In this document: piece after piece, positions 60,991 through 64,000 of the stretch | How positions within the stretch are numbered: the stretch's first letter is position 1 | How the letters are laid out: each line of letters begins with the position of its first letter | NCBI RefSeq assembly: GCF_015706575.1 | Contig: NW_024037056.1 | Coordinates: forward strand, 4,426,109 to 4,490,108 | DNA length: 64,000 nt | Source: Patiria miniata | Taxonomy: Eukaryota; Echinodermata; Asteroidea; Valvatida; Asterinidae | Reading direction: 5' to 3' | The notes under the pieces: model-generated | Told to the model about the DNA's origin: nothing | What the model saw: the letters and a program-made list of their open reading frames with translations, nothing else | The model's database searches: none | Made by a program: the position numbers and the translations under genes

Positions 60991-63900
60991 GTAAAATTCA
61001 TCGTTCATTTTCTTCCGGTTGTTATTTTGTACCTAGCGCTGTGCGGCAGAACGATTGCAACATTACAATGTTTACTGTATGGATTTGCACTGCATCTGAA
61101 ACGTGAAAAAAAATATGCGAGTTCTGGAAAATACCCTTATTTGCGCTGTTAATGTTTATTTGTGGAACGAATGTTGCATCCTTTTTCTTCATATATTATC
61201 TCAATGAAGGTCAGTCATTGCAAAAATATTGAAAAGACACGAATTTGGGACTAACAAGTAAGAAACATTTCCAAATTTGTTAGAAAAAACTTACTGAAAA
61301 TAATCTCAACTCTCCATAGACTTTGTACACAACCACAGAAGTGGCGTCTGGATACTACAATCTTTCCTTCTTTACTGTCGTGTTTTTAATCAAATCCTAC
61401 TTTTATTGAATCGTTTTTTCCTTATTTTTTTAAGGGAAAATAAAGTCCGAGAGCCATTCGGTTGATACTTGTCTGGTTCCAAGAGCCAAAGATCATGATG
61501 TTGAATATTGTCAGGTCAGGGAACCAGAGGTTCGGTAATGATGCCACTGCGATTTTTGTAATGACTGACCAGTGGCCGAGATATAATTTGTTTACAAATA
61601 TGATACTGCAATTGTGTCTTTTGTCTCGGGACGAAGATGTGTCAAACGTGTAAACATAGCAGATGTTATCATCATCATGATCATGGATATTTTAATTTTG
61701 ATTGCAAAACAAAGGCCTGTAGTATGCATGTCAGTTGGCTGTAGCGTATAATTTAATTGAAATTTTAAATTTAACTGCTTTGAGTTTTACTGATTATTTT
61801 TGACGATAAGTTCATCGACGCCGCATTGACCATGGCTTAGATTTGGTAAATTATATAATGCCCATTGCGGCCACTGATGGCCAACATTTTCCAACTTGTA
61901 TAGTTCTCCTTCTTTGTTGGTTTTGAATATTTTTTTCAAGCAAGACCTGTAAACAATCGAAGGATATTAAATCTGATGGTGTCATTTAGGCACACAGCTT
62001 TAAAGAAAAAGCCATTTTTTTTTACATAAATATTGGTTCAAGCTGCAGAAGACATTTAAACAACCTCTCTGGGTATTAATTATATTTGTATAGAAAAAAA
62101 ATTCAGATGATATTTGTTGGTGCGATGATTCATATTTTCTCATTTTTACATTGAAATTTGAATCTTTATACCTGTTCTTTCTCTTAGAAGTGGCAGTACT
62201 GGTACTTTTAATCAGTGGTCAGATTAATATCCAGATTTTAAAAATTTGGTTCGTATTCCACTATTTGGTTTGGATTTTTGGAAACCGTATATTCGAAACC
62301 AATTGTAACAAAAAATAAGCCTTCCATTTTTTGTGTGACACTTGCTAATCCCTACATGTACCTACCCTTTTCTGACAGCCCTTACCCTCATTGTTTTATG
62401 GGAAAAATGAGGAAAAAAAGATCCTAAACCATCAATTTCTACCTAAATGTACCTTGACTACACGCAGACGCTTCCATTTGATTGTACACAACAAAAATTG
62501 CCCAAAAAAATTTCTCTACTTACCTACCCTATTTTTGAATGCAATGTAATCGGAAGCAGAACTATTTGTTTTTGGCCTTTGTTAACTGTTATTCGGTTTG
62601 AAAAAAATTAGGATCTACCGGATTTTGAAATCTCTGAATTCTTCCACCACTACTATAATGCAGTGTCTATAATTCAAGTAACTGGTAGAAACAACATCAT
62701 TTAAAAGTACAGTAAGTCTTTGAATTATAAATTCACTTTCATTTTACATACATGTACCTTATCATATTACAGACAACATAACGATATGAATATCTTATCA
62801 GTGTTGCTTGGCAACATTCTCACCTCTGTAGTTAACAAGTTCACACCTTCCCACAAAGTTGTCAGGTTGACATTTGAACATGAAAATTGCTCTCTTTATC
62901 TCGGTAGGCCTATATAATAACATTTTCAATGTATATTATTACCATACTTTTTTATAGACACAATCATAAAATAATGCAAATAATTTTGTTTTGGTTCTAG
63001 CTGAAGATACAAACATCAGTCTAAATAATAGGAATTAAGAATTACTGTACAAAGTGTTTGCATGGACTTAAAGGGCTGCTGCACTTGTTAAGAGTTCATG
63101 TAAGTACGTCGTCAAGCCAACATTCATTTCAGGGAATTTGTCGTCGTACCACTCCGCTAGTTATGATGTCATCATGATACATCTTGCAATTATTGTGCCG
63201 TTCCGGACAGACCAGCCAATCGATTGTCCATCAGAGACAATCCAGCATGGTCGTAATCTAGCGTCCCCGTCCTTCCCCCTTTCCCTCACCCACCACAGTT
63301 CCGTCTCACTCCACCTGCCTCCCTGTCAGTGTTCACTGAAGCGATTTATTGCTTTCTGCCGACCCGACCTGGAGACTTAACCGAAAGACGAACCACGAGA
63401 AACGCCAGCAAGCACAGCATGTATTGAATTACAGGCCATAACAGCCTCTGGTGAAGAACCAGCGCCATTAATTATTGCTGAAATGAAATTTGGGATCATT
63501 TGATGAAGATCCGTACCAGAGCTGACATTTATTAAAATAGATTTCAAACACTTGCAAGTGTGTGTAGTTTTTTTTACGAACTGCCGTTTAACGTGTGTAC
63601 AAATTTACCCACACGTGTTTCCTTTGTAATATCCAATTGAGCACATGTTATGCACATCAAAACTTTCATGTTTTTCCTAAATCTTTGGAATATGTTATGT
63701 TATTATGCATCAAAGTCTGGGACAATCTGCTGCAATAAAATACTTCAAATTAATTCAGCCAGAACAATGCCCATTCTGTTTATTAATTAATTAAAACAGC
63801 TTTGCTATGGTTACAAAATATTAATGACTACATGTACATGTACTTAATGCCATACATGTTTTAACAACTTTTTTTGTCAATTTGCATCAGATCATGAATA

Positions 63901-64000
63901 CAAATCTTGCACAATTTTGTACTGCACAAGGAGGTGTTTTCCCAACAAAGGATACGCATAATTATCTTCAATTGAAATCAGCGTTGTCAAACAGGATGTG
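60991..64000 (+). other. Presumed first intron of the 60.8 kb gene
   Basis: No convincing second exon was found. Short open frames near 62.8 and 63.2 kb lack domain support. It includes a second copy of the GGCCAAAAA-ended repeat (62.34-62.58 kb) and TACATGTAC runs near 63.83 kb. Confidence 0.4.
62342..62577. mobile_element. GGCCAAAAA-ended element, degraded second copy
   Basis: Aligns by eye with 48.24-48.47 kb across CTTACCCT, TGGGAAAAATGAGG, AAACCATCAATTTCTACCT, GACTACACGCAGACGC and TCGGAAGCAGAACTA, ending in TTTTTGGCC. The left end has decayed. Confidence 0.7.

Noticed and set aside
63138..63380. 80-codon plus-strand frame near the right edge as second exon of the 60.8 kb gene
   Set aside because: It has a possible acceptor, but no domain, no donor, and a composition like non-coding C/T-rich sequence.

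Overview
The window is animal nuclear DNA. Short coding exons (24 to 297 bases) with GT/AG borders sit in long AT-rich introns, among tRNA-derived SINEs, small inverted-repeat elements, satellites and homopolymer runs. The exon layout of the Na+/K+-ATPase beta genes, a lectin-type receptor with GAIN/GPS sequence, and the repeat style suggest a marine invertebrate, most likely a deuterostome (echinoderm, hemichordate or cephalochordate). The species cannot be fixed from the sequence.

Left part (1-25.9 kb, minus strand): one large receptor gene runs off the left edge. Thirteen phase-compatible exons encode a signal peptide (putative exon at 25.8 kb), a cysteine-rich region, a C-type lectin-like domain, a GAIN-like stalk and the first cysteine of a GPS motif. 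The expected membrane part lies beyond base 1. The 15 kb first intron holds only repeats and unexplained sequence.

Middle (25.9-36.6 kb): a gene-poor stretch with a fold-back element at 29.6-30.0 kb is followed by a complete six-exon Na+/K+-ATPase beta-subunit gene on the minus strand (337 aa). It is head-to-head with a second beta locus, about 1 kb between start codons. That gap holds a nearly perfect 97-base tandem duplication, and each copy carries an octamer ATTTGCAT and an inverted CCAAT box.

Right part (36.6-56.3 kb, plus strand): the second beta locus has one visible first exon followed by two full sets of exons 2-6 (set a 42.7-48.2 kb, set b 52.7-56.3 kb). All splice phases match, so exon 1 could join either set, giving proteins of 303 or 307 aa. 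The set-a product ends in KDEL. In a type II membrane protein the C-terminus is lumenal, so this is a possible ER-retrieval signal; set b ends in HLEL. This is the most interesting system in the window: one promoter might make both an ER-directed and a surface-directed pump or adhesion subunit. The introns hold several inverted-repeat element families. Two places carry a hammerhead-ribozyme-like core followed by a histone-type stem-loop.

Far right (56.3-64 kb): 3' flank with a SINE, then a candidate first coding exon of an unrecognised gene at 60.8 kb. All exon boundaries come from reading splice signals and frames by eye; none is backed by transcript data.
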